Notes under the pieces: generated by a model
Seen by the model: only the letters and a program-made list of their open reading frames with translations
Told to the model about the DNA's origin: nothing
The model's database searches: none
Program-made: the position numbers and the translations under genes
Shown: positions 1 to 6,429 of the stretch, piece by piece
How the letters are laid out: each line of letters opens with the position of its first letter
Position numbering within the stretch: position 1 is the first letter of the stretch
Source: Methylovulum sp.
GTDB lineage: Bacteria > Pseudomonadota > Gammaproteobacteria > Methylococcales > Methylomonadaceae
Length of the DNA: 6,869 nt
Direction of reading: 5' to 3'
Assembly (NCBI GenBank): GCA_028713595.1
Contig: JAQTNZ010000140.1
Span: 1-6,869 of the forward strand

Positions 1-915
1 GCCTATACGGCTGGCTCATGGCCCAACCAGCGCGACTACATTTACCTCCAGGGTTTCAATGCAACGGGAAGCCCATTGTGGACAAAACAATTCACGATTC
101 CAGTCGCAAGTGACCGCACGCTTTTAACGGCCAACGCCATCGCCACCACCCAAGATAATAAGGCCATTATCATTCTTTTCGAAAAAGCCTACTATCCGTA
201 TCAAAGTCGGCAGGTTTTTATCAGAAAATATAATATGTTAGGCGGATTGTTATGGGAAAAGCAGGTGGATGCCATCTCGTCGCCCTATGCGGCCCGCCCA
301 AGCTTGACCACCGATGCCGCTGGCAACATCTATGTTGCAACCAATAATGTCGCTTTCCAACAATGGAATACCAGCCTGACCCAACTGGATGCCCAAGGTA
401 CCGCCACATGGACCGTTCCCTTCTTTCCGACCAGCTCGACTAAGCTCACCTATGTACATGCCTTAGCCGCCGATAGCGCGGGCAATGTGTACCTCACGGG
501 GATCACTAGGGGCAATCTCGTTGGCGAAAACCAAGGCTCCGATGATGTTTTTTTGCGTAAATACGGCCCAGACGGCACTGCACTGTGGACTAGGCAGTTC
601 GGTACCGCCAGCAGCGATTATGGAAACGATCTGACCGTTGATTCTGCCGGAAATATCTATGTTGCGGGATCAAGTATGGGTTCACTAAACAGCACAAACC
701 GAGGCTCCTATGATGCCTTCGTCCGCAAATACACTACGTCCGGTGAACTGGTGAGAGGCCGGCAGTTCGGCAGTAGCGATTTTGATATCGCCAATGCTGT
801 CAGTGTGGGTGACGACGACGCGGTTTATGTCGGGGGAAATACCAACGGCAATTTTGGCGGAACAGCCAAGGGTAAATTAGATGTCTATCTTCGCAAATAC
901 CAGCTATTTCAATGA
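1..915 (+). CDS. SBBP-repeat beta-propeller protein, 3' part (start off the window)
   Basis: Frame 1 is open from the first base, giving 304 residues to the TGA at 913. A TTG at 76 is internal, not a start, because similar sequence continues upstream of it. The protein is made of tandem repeats of about 53-57 residues. A G-N-[IV]-Y-[VL]-[AT] core recurs near residues 108, 161 and 217, with a degenerate AVYVGG near 274. Each is followed by a [DV]-x-F/Y-[LV]-R-K-Y strand and then W/R-x-R-Q-F-G. This is the pattern of SBBP (seven-bladed beta-propeller-related) repeats, found in secreted or surface proteins of environmental bacteria, usually without a known ligand or enzyme activity. The signal peptide and any anchoring domain would lie upstream. 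The C-terminus ends on a repeat strand (RKYQLFQ), with no PEP-CTERM or other sorting tail. The family assignment is firm. The function is unknown. Confidence 0.85.
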   Translation, partial: AYTAGSWPNQRDYIYLQGFNATGSPLWTKQFTIPVASDRTLLTANAIATTQDNKAIIILFEKAYYPYQSRQVFIRKYNMLGGLLWEKQVDAISSPYAARPSLTTDAAGNIYVATNNVAFQQWNTSLTQLDAQGTATWTVPFFPTSSTKLTYVHALAADSAGNVYLTGITRGNLVGENQGSDDVFLRKYGPDGTALWTRQFGTASSDYGNDLTVDSAGNIYVAGSSMGSLNSTNRGSYDAFVRKYTTSGELVRGRQFGSSDFDIANAVSVGDDDAVYVGGNTNGNFGGTAKGKLDVYLRKYQLFQ

Positions 916-1033
916 AGCCTGCGTAGGATGGTATGAAGGCTGGTATGTCGCGGAGCCTATGGCGGTGAGCGGCTGAAAAGCTATTGCCGAGGCTTGGCTA
1001 TAGATTTATTAAATACGAAGGGGGTATAATTGG

Positions 1034-1055
1034 CCCTGCTACAGGGAAGCTTTTT
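1034..1055 (+). terminator. Possible weak terminator after the SBBP gene
   Basis: CCCTG-CTA-CAGGG forms a 5-bp stem with a 3-base loop (1034-1046). After four bases comes TTTTT, then C and more T's. The layout suits intrinsic termination of the SBBP gene 120 bases upstream. The stem is short and the T run is not adjacent to it, so the call is tentative. Confidence 0.35.
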
Positions 1056-1072
1056 CTTCTTCATATACGACA

Positions 1073-1122
1073 CGGCAAGACGCATTCCGTAGGGTGCGGG
1101 GGGCGTATTGCGCCGCATGAAA
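1073..1122. repeat. Dispersed intergenic repeat, copy 1
   Basis: This copy begins CGGCAAGACGCATTCC and ends TGCGCCGCATGAA. The same 16-base head and 13-base tail recur in the same orientation at 2078-2129, with a divergent middle. In this copy the middle can fold as GGCG-TATTG-CGCC. GC-rich, hairpin-forming intergenic repeats of this general kind (REP-like) are common in proteobacteria. Membership in a named family was not tested. Confidence 0.65.
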
Positions 1123-1247
1123 TAAACAAAAATTCTGCGTTATGTGGATAATGCATTGTGTGATTGGAAAGCAGCCCTAAACCGATGGATTATCTTGTTT
1201 AAAGATAGGATGCCTAGCCGATAACTTAAAAAAGTGAGCATATAATT

Positions 1248-1949
1248 ATGAAAAAAAATATTGCCTTATTATCTATAGCCATAACATTTAGCCTAGGCTT
1301 AATGTCTAAGGCATGGTCTGCAACAATTCTTTTTGATAATACCTATAACAATACATATTCATCCAGCAGCGGTAGTGGCTTTAGTTCCGTTACCCGTTCA
1401 AATGGCATTGCATTAGGCATAGGAAGCACCGCTTATACACTTGATTCAGTAAGCATTGCTCTCCAATATTCATCATCGCAAATAACTCCAAATATGACCA
1501 TGCAACTTTGGTCTATTGGTTCAGGGGCAAATAAGCCAGCTGATGGCAGTTCCCCAATTTATACAGAGACATTCTCTAGTGTTGTTGTTCCCCAAGCTAG
1601 CGCCGCCTTAGTCACTTTTGCCCCATCCGGCACATGGATACTTGATGCTAATAGCCGATATGCCATCACTTGGAAGTCTGACTTTGCCGCTTTTTCATTT
1701 ATGTGGCGAGCAACCAATCCATCAGTCAATTGGGTTGGCAACGGAGGTGTAAGTGGCCTTGGCGTATCTAATTTCACTCTAAATGACGGAGCGACTTGGT
1801 CTGCCGGTGGGACTACAAATTATGGCATCAAGATGATTGGCACAGAATATAGCTCTTCTGCCGTTCCTGAACCTTCAACCAATGCCCTTTTTTTCATTGG
1901 CCTAGGTATGATGGTTTTTTATACTAAAAAAGAAAGGAACAGAATATGA
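1248..1949 (+). CDS. PEP-CTERM sorting domain protein, small and exported
   Basis: This 233-residue protein has an N-terminal Sec-type signal peptide: MKKN, then a hydrophobic stretch of about residues 5-19, with cleavage likely around residues 22-25. The mature region is rich in Ser, Gly, Thr and Asn and looks like a beta-sandwich, with 'ILFDNTYNNTY' near its start. It resembles the 'choice-of-anchor' domains often carried by such proteins, but that match is from memory only. The C-terminus is a textbook PEP-CTERM tail: VPEP at 206-209, a hydrophobic segment at about 213-226, then a basic end (KKERNR). In this family, exosortase recognises the tail and processes the protein at the envelope, commonly in strains that make exopolysaccharide. 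No exosortase gene is in the window. The gene is visibly more AT-rich than pssA or leuA, lies alone, and is bracketed by two copies of a repeat, which hints at independent acquisition. The ligand or role of the mature domain is unknown. Confidence 0.88.
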   Translation: MKKNIALLSIAITFSLGLMSKAWSATILFDNTYNNTYSSSSGSGFSSVTRSNGIALGIGSTAYTLDSVSIALQYSSSQITPNMTMQLWSIGSGANKPADGSSPIYTETFSSVVVPQASAALVTFAPSGTWILDANSRYAITWKSDFAAFSFMWRATNPSVNWVGNGGVSGLGVSNFTLNDGATWSAGGTTNYGIKMIGTEYSSSAVPEPSTNALFFIGLGMMVFYTKKERNRI

Positions 1950-1993
1950 ATATAATCAAAATAAACAGTGGGCTGTTTGTTTTCAATAGCTAA
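1946..1993 (+). other. 15-codon ORF overlapping the PEP-CTERM stop
   Basis: An ATG at 1946 overlaps the TGA of the preceding gene (ATGA arrangement). It has a good ribosome-binding match, AAAGGA at 1933-1938, 7 bases upstream. The reading frame encodes only MNIIKINSGLFVFNS before TAA. The start signals look like translational coupling to a second gene, so this could be the stub of a deleted gene or a chance ORF. No function is assignable. Confidence 0.2.
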
Positions 1994-2077
1994 AAAATAG
2001 TTTATGCGGCATAAAAGGTGTGGTCAAGGGCATTGTACTTAAGGTTGGCGGGGGCATTATTGCCAGCTGCCCAAACG

Positions 2078-2129
2078 CGGCAAGACGCATTCCATAGATC
2101 GTGAGCGCGGATGTAGTGCGCCGCATGAA
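2078..2129. repeat. Dispersed intergenic repeat, copy 2
   Basis: This is the same-orientation partner of the repeat at 1073-1122. The 16-base head and 13-base tail are identical, and the middle is different (ATAGATCGTGAGCGCGGATGTAG). The centre can form a different hairpin, GCGC around a 9-base loop, so the ability to fold is kept although the bases differ. A further imperfect GGC/GCC-rich fold lies just before it, at about 2045-2072. The two copies enclose about 955 bases containing the PEP-CTERM gene. Confidence 0.65.
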
Positions 2130-2159
2130 GACTCACCGTACAACGCCCCCCATCAAGGG

Positions 2160-2270
2160 ACGTTACCCGCTTTTGAAAAAACCATTATTAATGATGGTAT
2201 GACCCCAATACGGGATGTTAAGCGGGCGTGGCATGAAGCACATGCGATAGCCCGCCAAGAATTGTATTAG
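2160..2270 (+). pseudogene. Possible gene remnant, C-terminal 36 codons
   Basis: The frame ending at TAG 2268-2270 reads TLPAFEKTIINDGMTPIRDV, then KRAWHEAHAIARQELY. The mixed charged and hydrophobic composition and amphipathic helix-like ending look protein-coding. The frame is open back to a stop at 2040-2042, but the upstream part translates the repeat at 2078-2129 and does not look like protein. The only in-frame ATG close by is at 2199, without a ribosome-binding site. The simplest reading is the tail of a gene whose 5' part was lost or replaced at the repeat. I do not recognise the family, and a chance ORF cannot be excluded. Its end overlaps the stop codon of the convergent cyclic-nucleotide-binding gene. 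Confidence 0.3.
2222..2255. other. Two-tier hairpin at the convergent gene ends
   Basis: GCGGGC (2222-2227) pairs with GCCCGC (2250-2255). Inside it, GCATG pairs with CATGC around AAGCA. It lies 12 bases beyond the stop of the minus-strand cyclic-nucleotide-binding gene, where a transcript end is expected. There is no T run on the minus-strand side, so it would be a non-canonical terminator or a 3'-end stabilising fold. It also lies inside the possible gene remnant. Confidence 0.4.
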
Positions 2271-2734
2271 GCCTTTTTAGCAGGGACGTTTTCTTTCAAA
2301 TACAACTCCAACACGGTTTTGGTGCGCAGGTTGTTTTGGCGGATGCGGAGAACTAAGTTCATGAACAGCTCACGCAAGACAAAATAGCCTTTTTCGGGGT
2401 ATTTTTCCATAAAGCTTAACATTTGCGTACCGTCCACTTTGGCGATTTCGCAGTCGGTCAGTGCGGTGACTTCGGCGCTGCGCGGTTCGCCATCAAACAT
2501 CGCCAGTTCGCCAAAAAAATCGCCCGTGCCCAAACGCGCCAAGCCGGGCAGTACCCTATCGACTTCCTCACCTATGCAGGTGCTGATTTGCACCTGTCCG
2601 TCAAGAATGAAATAGACATCCTGGCTGGCTTCATTCTCTTTTAAAATCACATCCTTGGCTTGATATTTGATTCTGCTGAATTGCACAGAACCGATAAAAT
2701 CGGGGTCATCAAGTAAAATTAACAAATTTATCAT
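2267..2734 (-). CDS. Cyclic nucleotide-binding domain protein (single domain)
   Basis: This 155-residue protein is almost entirely one cNMP-binding (CAP_ED type) domain. The beta-roll runs from about residue 14 to 115. It includes 'DVYFILDGQVQI' (39-50) and the phosphate-binding cassette FGELAMFDGEPRSAEV (74-89), with the conserved Gly-Glu-Leu at 75-77 and Pro-Arg at 84-85. The Glu and Arg that contact the ribose and phosphate in this family are kept, so real ligand binding is plausible. A helical tail with a basic patch (RIRQNNLRTK) follows. There is no DNA-binding helix-turn-helix, channel, kinase or GGDEF domain, so this is a stand-alone sensor that probably acts by binding a partner protein. 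ATG 2734 is the only upstream start, because an in-frame TGA lies 12 bases before it. No clear ribosome-binding site is visible. The gene is divergent from pssA. The ligand (cAMP, cGMP or another nucleotide) and the partner are unknown. Confidence 0.87.
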   Translation of the reverse strand: MINLLILLDDPDFIGSVQFSRIKYQAKDVILKENEASQDVYFILDGQVQISTCIGEEVDRVLPGLARLGTGDFFGELAMFDGEPRSAEVTALTDCEIAKVDGTQMLSFMEKYPEKGYFVLRELFMNLVLRIRQNNLRTKTVLELYLKENVPAKKA

Positions 2735-3061
2735 AGTGTTATCAACTCATGGTCGGTGAGAAAAGGGGCTGTGCCAGCAATTTTGCCTGTCTGTGATTAC
2801 TGGCCCTGCGATGGGTTAAGTGTTTGCCAATTATAGACTATGTTATAGGCATTTGGCTTTGTAATATGCACAAGGACTGAGGATAATAAATCACAATGGC
2901 TTAAATGGCCTTTAGCGGCTGTTTGGCGGGAAGGGGGGCGGTATGCCGATTCTTGCCGCCACATAAGCAAAAGAGAGAAAAATTAGCCATTGCTAGGTAT
3001 CGTGAGTTTGCGCATTGTATAATTCACCCGTTTTATCCACTACGAAGGATTGGTCTGCAAC
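2735..3061. other. Divergent intergenic region before pssA
   Basis: I see no gene in this 327-base spacer. It must carry promoters for both flanking genes. On the plus strand a clear -10 lies at 3018-3023. On the minus strand TATAAT (2835 to 2830) and TATAAC (2847 to 2842) are candidate -10 boxes for the cyclic-nucleotide-binding gene, neither with a good -35. They lie inside a loose inverted repeat, GCCAA...TTGGC (about 2826-2857), that could be an operator, but the arms are only five bases. A GC-rich stretch with G runs at about 2925-2945 separates the two sides. Confidence 0.5.
3018..3023 (+). promoter_or_regulatory. Probable -10 box of the pssA promoter
   Basis: There is an exact TATAAT 38 bases before the chosen pssA ATG. 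At normal spacing the -35 region would fall at 2994-3000 and does not match TTGACA. TTGCTA at 2990-2995 is too far away. A start of transcription near 3030 would leave a short leader containing AAGGA (3045-3049). Confidence 0.5.
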
Positions 3062-3802
3062 ATGCCCCCTGAAAAAACCTCCATACGCCGTCGCGGCATT
3101 TATTTATTACCCAACCTGTTCACTACGGGCGCGTTGTTCTCCGGTTTTTATGCCATCACGTCGGCGATGAACGGGCATTATGAGACGGCGGTGATCGCTA
3201 TTTTTGTCGCCATGATCCTTGATGGCCTTGATGGCCGCGTGGCCCGTTTGACCAATACCCAAAGCGAATTTGGGGCGCAATATGACAGTTTGTCGGATAT
3301 GGTGTCCTTTGGCGTGGCCCCGGCGTTGGTGATGTATTTGTGGGGGTTTGCCAGTTTGGGGCGGTTGGGGCTGTTCGCCGCGTTTGTGCATACGGCGGGG
3401 GCGGCTTTGCGCTTGGCGCGTTTCAACACCCAGTTGGAAACGGCGGACAAACGTTATTTCCAAGGCTTGGCTAGCCCGGCGGCGGCGGCGATTTTGGCGG
3501 GCTTTATCTGGATTTGCTTAGAGCACCAGTATGAGGTTGATACGGTCAAGTATATCGCTATCGCCTTGACTATCGGCACGGGGTTGTTGATGGTCAGCAA
3601 TTTTCGCTACACTAGCTTTAAGAGCATTGACTTAAAGGGCAAAGTGCCGTTTTTTGTCGCCATTGCTATGATGCTGGGCATTGCTTTTGTTATGGCGCAG
3701 CCACAAACCATGCTGTTTGTATTGTTTTTGGCTTATGCCATTTCAGGACCGGTGATTACGCTGGTGCAACGCAAGCGGATTATGCAGGAACGTAAGGGGT
3801 AA
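3062..3802 (+). CDS. pssA: CDP-diacylglycerol--serine O-phosphatidyltransferase
   Basis: This enzyme transfers a phosphatidyl group from CDP-diacylglycerol to L-serine, giving phosphatidylserine, the precursor of phosphatidylethanolamine, at the inner membrane. The 246-residue protein carries the full CDP-alcohol phosphatidyltransferase signature D-G-x2-A-R-x8-G-x3-D-x3-D: D57, G58, A61, R62, G71, D75 and D79. It has several hydrophobic segments (about 19-34, 40-54, 83-115, 140-153, 160-180, 197-235). This is the integral-membrane (B. subtilis) type, not the phospholipase-D-like E. coli enzyme. The N-terminal 'RRRGIYLLPNLFTTGALFSGF' is typical of PssA. The ATG at 3062 is preferred because AAGGA (3045-3049) is 12 bases upstream. 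The in-frame TTG at 3050, which would add 4 residues, directly abuts that site and is unlikely to be used. A small ORF follows 53 bases later on the same strand. Confidence 0.95.
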   Translation: MPPEKTSIRRRGIYLLPNLFTTGALFSGFYAITSAMNGHYETAVIAIFVAMILDGLDGRVARLTNTQSEFGAQYDSLSDMVSFGVAPALVMYLWGFASLGRLGLFAAFVHTAGAALRLARFNTQLETADKRYFQGLASPAAAAILAGFIWICLEHQYEVDTVKYIAIALTIGTGLLMVSNFRYTSFKSIDLKGKVPFFVAIAMMLGIAFVMAQPQTMLFVLFLAYAISGPVITLVQRKRIMQERKG

Positions 3803-3855
3803 TACTTAGGCCGATAGGCTTTTAAATCTGTGAAAAGTTTATACAGAGGATGAAC

Positions 3856-4032
3856 ATGATGGCGACTAAAGCAGAACGTGTTGCGGTGAAATCGATTTTT
3901 TATGTTAAAGAAGCACCGCCTTTCATTAAGCGGATGGTGGAAGATAAGCGTTGCGTCCAAGCTTATCTGAGAGGTGAAATGACCAAGGAAGAATTGGAAA
4001 AAAGAGGGGTTAAGCTTGCCAACCCCCTATAA
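3856..4032 (+). CDS. Small conserved-looking hypothetical protein
   Basis: This encodes 58 residues. In-frame ATGs lie at 3850, 3856 and 3859. The ribosome-binding match AGAGGA (3845-3850) runs into the first, so 3856 or 3859 is more likely. The product is basic and helical, and no signal peptide or membrane segment is visible. It has an 'FIKRMVEDKRCVQAYLRGEM' stretch followed by the charged coil-like TKEELEKRGVKLANPL. It has a good start region, sensible codon use and a position between pssA and leuA, which makes it a believable real gene. I do not recognise the family. A single Cys in 'DKRCVQ' is notable but does not define a motif. It may be co-transcribed with pssA, 53 bases downstream of it, but no functional link is claimed. 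Confidence 0.6.
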   Translation: MMATKAERVAVKSIFYVKEAPPFIKRMVEDKRCVQAYLRGEMTKEELEKRGVKLANPL

Positions 4033-4093
4033 TTGGTCATTTGATCCTATTTTAGCCGCGCTTCAGGCTCCCTATAAAACCACCTATCCACTT

Positions 4094-4113
4094 CATCAAC
4101 ACGCTTGTTGATG
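4094..4113 (+). promoter_or_regulatory. Perfect hairpin just before leuA
   Basis: CATCAACA (4094-4101) and TGTTGATG (4106-4113) are exact complements around the loop CGCT, followed by TTTATT. The structure ends 21 bases before the leuA ATG. A TATAAA at 4073-4078 could be a -10 box placing this hairpin at the very start of the mRNA. It may be a 5' leader fold affecting translation, a terminator of the pssA transcript, or a repressor operator. The sequence alone does not decide. Confidence 0.4.
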
Positions 4114-4134
4114 TTTATTAATGAACGGCATTTT

Positions 4135-5679
4135 ATGAAAGACCAACTGATTATTTTTGACACTACCTTGCGCGATGGCGAACAAAGCCCGGGCGCGTCC
4201 ATGACCCGCGATGAAAAAGTGCGCATTGCCAAAGCCTTGGAACGGTTGAAGGTGGATATTATTGAGGCCGGATTTCCGGCGGCCAGCCCCGGCGATTTTG
4301 AGGCGGTGCAGGCGGTGGCGAAGGTCATTAAGGATAGCACGGTGTGTGGTTTGGCACGCGCGTTGGATAAGGATATAGACCGTGCCGGCGAGGCGTTAAA
4401 AAGCGCGGAGCGCCGCCGTATCCATACCTTTATCGCCACCTCGCCGATCCACATGCAGATGAAGCTGAACATGTCGCCGGAACAGGTCATTGACCATGCG
4501 GTCAGGGCGGTGAAAAGGGCGCGGCAGTATACCGATGATGTCGAGTTTTCGCCAGAAGATGCCGGCCGCTCGGAAGAGGATTTCTTGTGCCGTATCCTTG
4601 AGGCGGTGATTGACGCGGGGGCGACCACGCTGAATATCCCCGATACCGTCGGTTACAGCATCCCGCAGCAGTTCGGTGCGACCATCGCCAATCTGATTGC
4701 GCGTATCCCCAATTCGGATAAGGCGATTTTTTCCGTGCATTGCCATAATGATTTGGGGTTGGCGGTGGCGAACTCTTTATCGGCGGTGATGAACGGCGCA
4801 CGGCAAGTGGAATGCACGATTAACGGCTTAGGTGAGCGGGCGGGCAATGCGTCTTTGGAAGAGGTGGTGATGGCGGTGCGTACCCGTCAGGATGTGTTTG
4901 CTTGCCAAACCCGTATCGACACCCGCGAAATTTTGACCTGCTCTAAGCTAGTGTCTACCATCACGGGCTTTCCGGTGCAACCCAACAAGGCTATTGTCGG
5001 GGCGAATGCCTTTGCCCACGAGGCGGGCATCCATCAGGACGGCGTGTTAAAAAGCCGCGAGACTTACGAGATTATGCGGGCGGAAGATGTCGGCTGGTCG
5101 GCCAACCGTATGGTGTTGGGAAAGCATTCAGGACGGAACGCTTTTAAGAGCCGCATCACCGATTTGGGGTTTGAGTTTGCCTCGGAAGCGGAGATTAACG
5201 ACGCGTTTGCCCGCTTTAAACTGCTGGCCGATAAAAAGCATGACATTTTTGACGAAGACTTACAGGCCCTGATTTCAGAAACCAGTGTCGGCGGCGAAGA
5301 TGAGCGCGTCAAGCTGATAGCCTTAAAAGTCTGCTCCGAAACCGGCGAAGTGCCCAACGCCCAAGTGACGTTGCGCATTGATAACAAAGAGGCGATAGGC
5401 TGTGCCGAAGGCGGCGGCGTGGTCGATGCCACCTTAAAGGCCATTGAGCAATTGGTGCAAACTGAGGCCACCTTGGCGTTGTATTCGGTCAATAACATCA
5501 CTAACGGCACGGACGCGCAAGGCGAAGTTACTGTGCGCTTGGAAAAAGGCGGGCGTATCGTCAACGGCTTGGGCGCGGACACCGATATAGTGGTGGCCTC
5601 CGCCAAGGCCTATATCAACGCCGTCAATAAACTGCACCAGCCTAATGAGCGCCAACATCCGCAAAAGGCCGATGTCTGA
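4135..5679 (+). CDS. leuA: 2-isopropylmalate synthase
   Basis: This enzyme condenses acetyl-CoA with 2-oxoisovalerate to 2-isopropylmalate, the committed step of leucine synthesis, in the cytoplasm. The product is 514 residues, full length for a bacterial LeuA. The HMGL-like TIM barrel begins with [12 protein letters not shown] (9-20) and includes VHCHNDLG (201-208) and NGLGERAGN (230-238). The metal ligands expected in this family are present: D14, H202, H204 and N238. The linker region carries [15 protein letters not shown] (289-303) and LGKHSG (328-333). The C-terminal allosteric LeuA dimer domain is complete at about 385-502, with '[13 protein letters not shown]' (457-469), so leucine feedback inhibition is expected. 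ATG 4135 matches the usual [17 protein letters not shown] start. In-frame TTG/ATG codons at 4105-4113 lie inside a hairpin and are disfavoured. No strong ribosome-binding site is visible at 4135. The UDG gene follows after 11 bases. Confidence 0.97.
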   Translation: MKDQLIIFDTTLRDGEQSPGASMTRDEKVRIAKALERLKVDIIEAGFPAASPGDFEAVQAVAKVIKDSTVCGLARALDKDIDRAGEALKSAERRRIHTFIATSPIHMQMKLNMSPEQVIDHAVRAVKRARQYTDDVEFSPEDAGRSEEDFLCRILEAVIDAGATTLNIPDTVGYSIPQQFGATIANLIARIPNSDKAIFSVHCHNDLGLAVANSLSAVMNGARQVECTINGLGERAGNASLEEVVMAVRTRQDVFACQTRIDTREILTCSKLVSTITGFPVQPNKAIVGANAFAHEAGIHQDGVLKSRETYEIMRAEDVGWSANRMVLGKHSGRNAFKSRITDLGFEFASEAEINDAFARFKLLADKKHDIFDEDLQALISETSVGGEDERVKLIALKVCSETGEVPNAQVTLRIDNKEAIGCAEGGGVVDATLKAIEQLVQTEATLALYSVNNITNGTDAQGEVTVRLEKGGRIVNGLGADTDIVVASAKAYINAVNKLHQPNERQHPQKADV

Positions 5680-5690
5680 CAGGTGCCGTT

Positions 5691-6413
5691 GTGGATAATG
5701 TTCTGCGTTTGCAGTATCTGGAGGCGATGGGCATACCAGTCTGGGTGTCCAAAACGTTGCCTAAAGCGGATAGCCTAGAGCTTGAAGCTAGCACTGACGC
5801 GGCAAGTCCAGAGCCTGAAACAGTGGCGGAAATACTGGATGCCCTGCCCGAAGCCGCCCCTGACGACTGGGGCAGTTTGGCCGCCGAAGTCGCCGCCTGT
5901 ACCCGTTGCGGCTTATGCACCACGCGCAAAAACACAGTGTTCGGGGCTGGCGACCCCCACGCCGATTGGCTGTTGATTGGCGAAGGCCCAGGCCAGCAAG
6001 AAGACGAGCAAGGCTTGCCGTTTGTCGGTGTTGCTGGACAATTGTTGACGGAAATGATCCGTGCGATGGGCTTAAGCCGTGAGCAGGTGTTTATCACCAA
6101 CATCGTCAAATGCCGCCCGCCCAACAACCGCGACCCGCATGTCGATGAGGTGGCCAGTTGCAACGGGTATCTGCAACGGCAAATCGCCCTGATCCAACCG
6201 AAAATTATTTTGGCGGTGGGGCGTATCGCCGCGCAAACCTTGCTGGACACCACCGCGCCTTTGGCTAAACTTCGGGGTAAGGTGCATAGCTTGAACAACA
6301 TACCGGTCATTGTCGTTTATCACCCCGCGTATTTGTTAAGGTCACTGCCGGAAAAGCGCAAGGCGTGGCAGGATTTACAATTTGCCCTGCGTGTCCGTAA
6401 AGAACAACAATAA
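5691..6413 (+). CDS. Uracil-DNA glycosylase, family 4 (Fe-S)
   Basis: This enzyme removes uracil from DNA to start base-excision repair. The 240-residue product has the family 4 signatures: GEGPGQQEDEQGLPFVG (97-113), the uracil-binding and catalytic loop, and HPAYLLR (211-217). Cysteines C70 and C73 together with C141 and C157 fit the 4Fe-4S ligand pattern C-x2-C...C-x15-C. C76 is an extra nearby cysteine. Residues 1-60 are a variable, acidic, Ala/Pro-rich N-terminal extension before the catalytic core. Such an extension is common in gammaproteobacterial members, whose N-termini resemble 'RLQYLEAMGIPVW'. The start is GTG 5691, with AGG (5681-5683) 7 bases upstream. An in-frame stop at 5646 and no nearby in-frame ATG support this. 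It is probably co-transcribed with leuA (11-base gap) and rimI (16-base gap). Confidence 0.94.
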   Translation: MDNVLRLQYLEAMGIPVWVSKTLPKADSLELEASTDAASPEPETVAEILDALPEAAPDDWGSLAAEVAACTRCGLCTTRKNTVFGAGDPHADWLLIGEGPGQQEDEQGLPFVGVAGQLLTEMIRAMGLSREQVFITNIVKCRPPNNRDPHVDEVASCNGYLQRQIALIQPKIILAVGRIAAQTLLDTTAPLAKLRGKVHSLNNIPVIVVYHPAYLLRSLPEKRKAWQDLQFALRVRKEQQ

Positions 6414-6429
6414 GAAAAGGAAGCCAACC

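Larger units (their letters stand above)
916..1247. other. Intergenic region with hairpins and a repeat
   Basis: There is no convincing gene in this 332-base gap. It holds an imperfect hairpin at 954-994 (AGCCTaTGGC against GCCgAGGCT) without a T run, a consensus-like TATAAT at 1025-1030 with no good -35 partner, a short terminator-like hairpin at 1034-1055, and the first copy of a dispersed repeat at 1073-1122. The last ~100 bases before the PEP-CTERM gene are AT-rich and probably contain its promoter, but no clear -35/-10 pair could be chosen. A weak ribosome-binding match (GTGAG, 1234-1238) lies 9 bases before that gene's ATG. Confidence 0.5.

Noticed and set aside
954..994. Hairpin AGCCTaTGGC / GCCgAGGCT as the SBBP gene terminator
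   Set aside because: The stem is interrupted and no T run follows. The shorter hairpin at 1034-1055 has the better terminator layout.
3050..3061. TTG at 3050 as the pssA start
   Set aside because: The AAGGA ribosome-binding site ends immediately before it, leaving no spacing. ATG 3062 fits better.
4105..4134. N-terminally extended LeuA from TTG 4105 or ATG 4111
   Set aside because: These codons lie in the 3' arm of a perfect hairpin without a ribosome-binding site, and LeuA proteins normally begin [11 protein letters not shown], matching 4135.
4033..4134. Leucine attenuator or T-box before leuA
   Set aside because: No run of leucine codons in a short leader ORF and no T-box sequence are visible. 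Only a single hairpin is present.
4047..4628. 193-codon minus-strand ORF opposite leuA and its leader
   Set aside because: It is a mirror of leuA codon structure, with a Ser/Arg-rich translation and no family features. LeuA on the plus strand is certain.
5064..5606. 180-codon minus-strand ORF opposite the leuA C-terminal region
   Set aside because: It is a shadow of the LeuA regulatory domain, with no motif or start signal of its own.
5642..6310. 222-codon minus-strand ORF opposite the UDG gene
   Set aside because: The plus strand carries a clear family 4 glycosylase with all its motifs. The antisense translation is low-complexity (Ser/Ala-rich) and has no recognisable domain.
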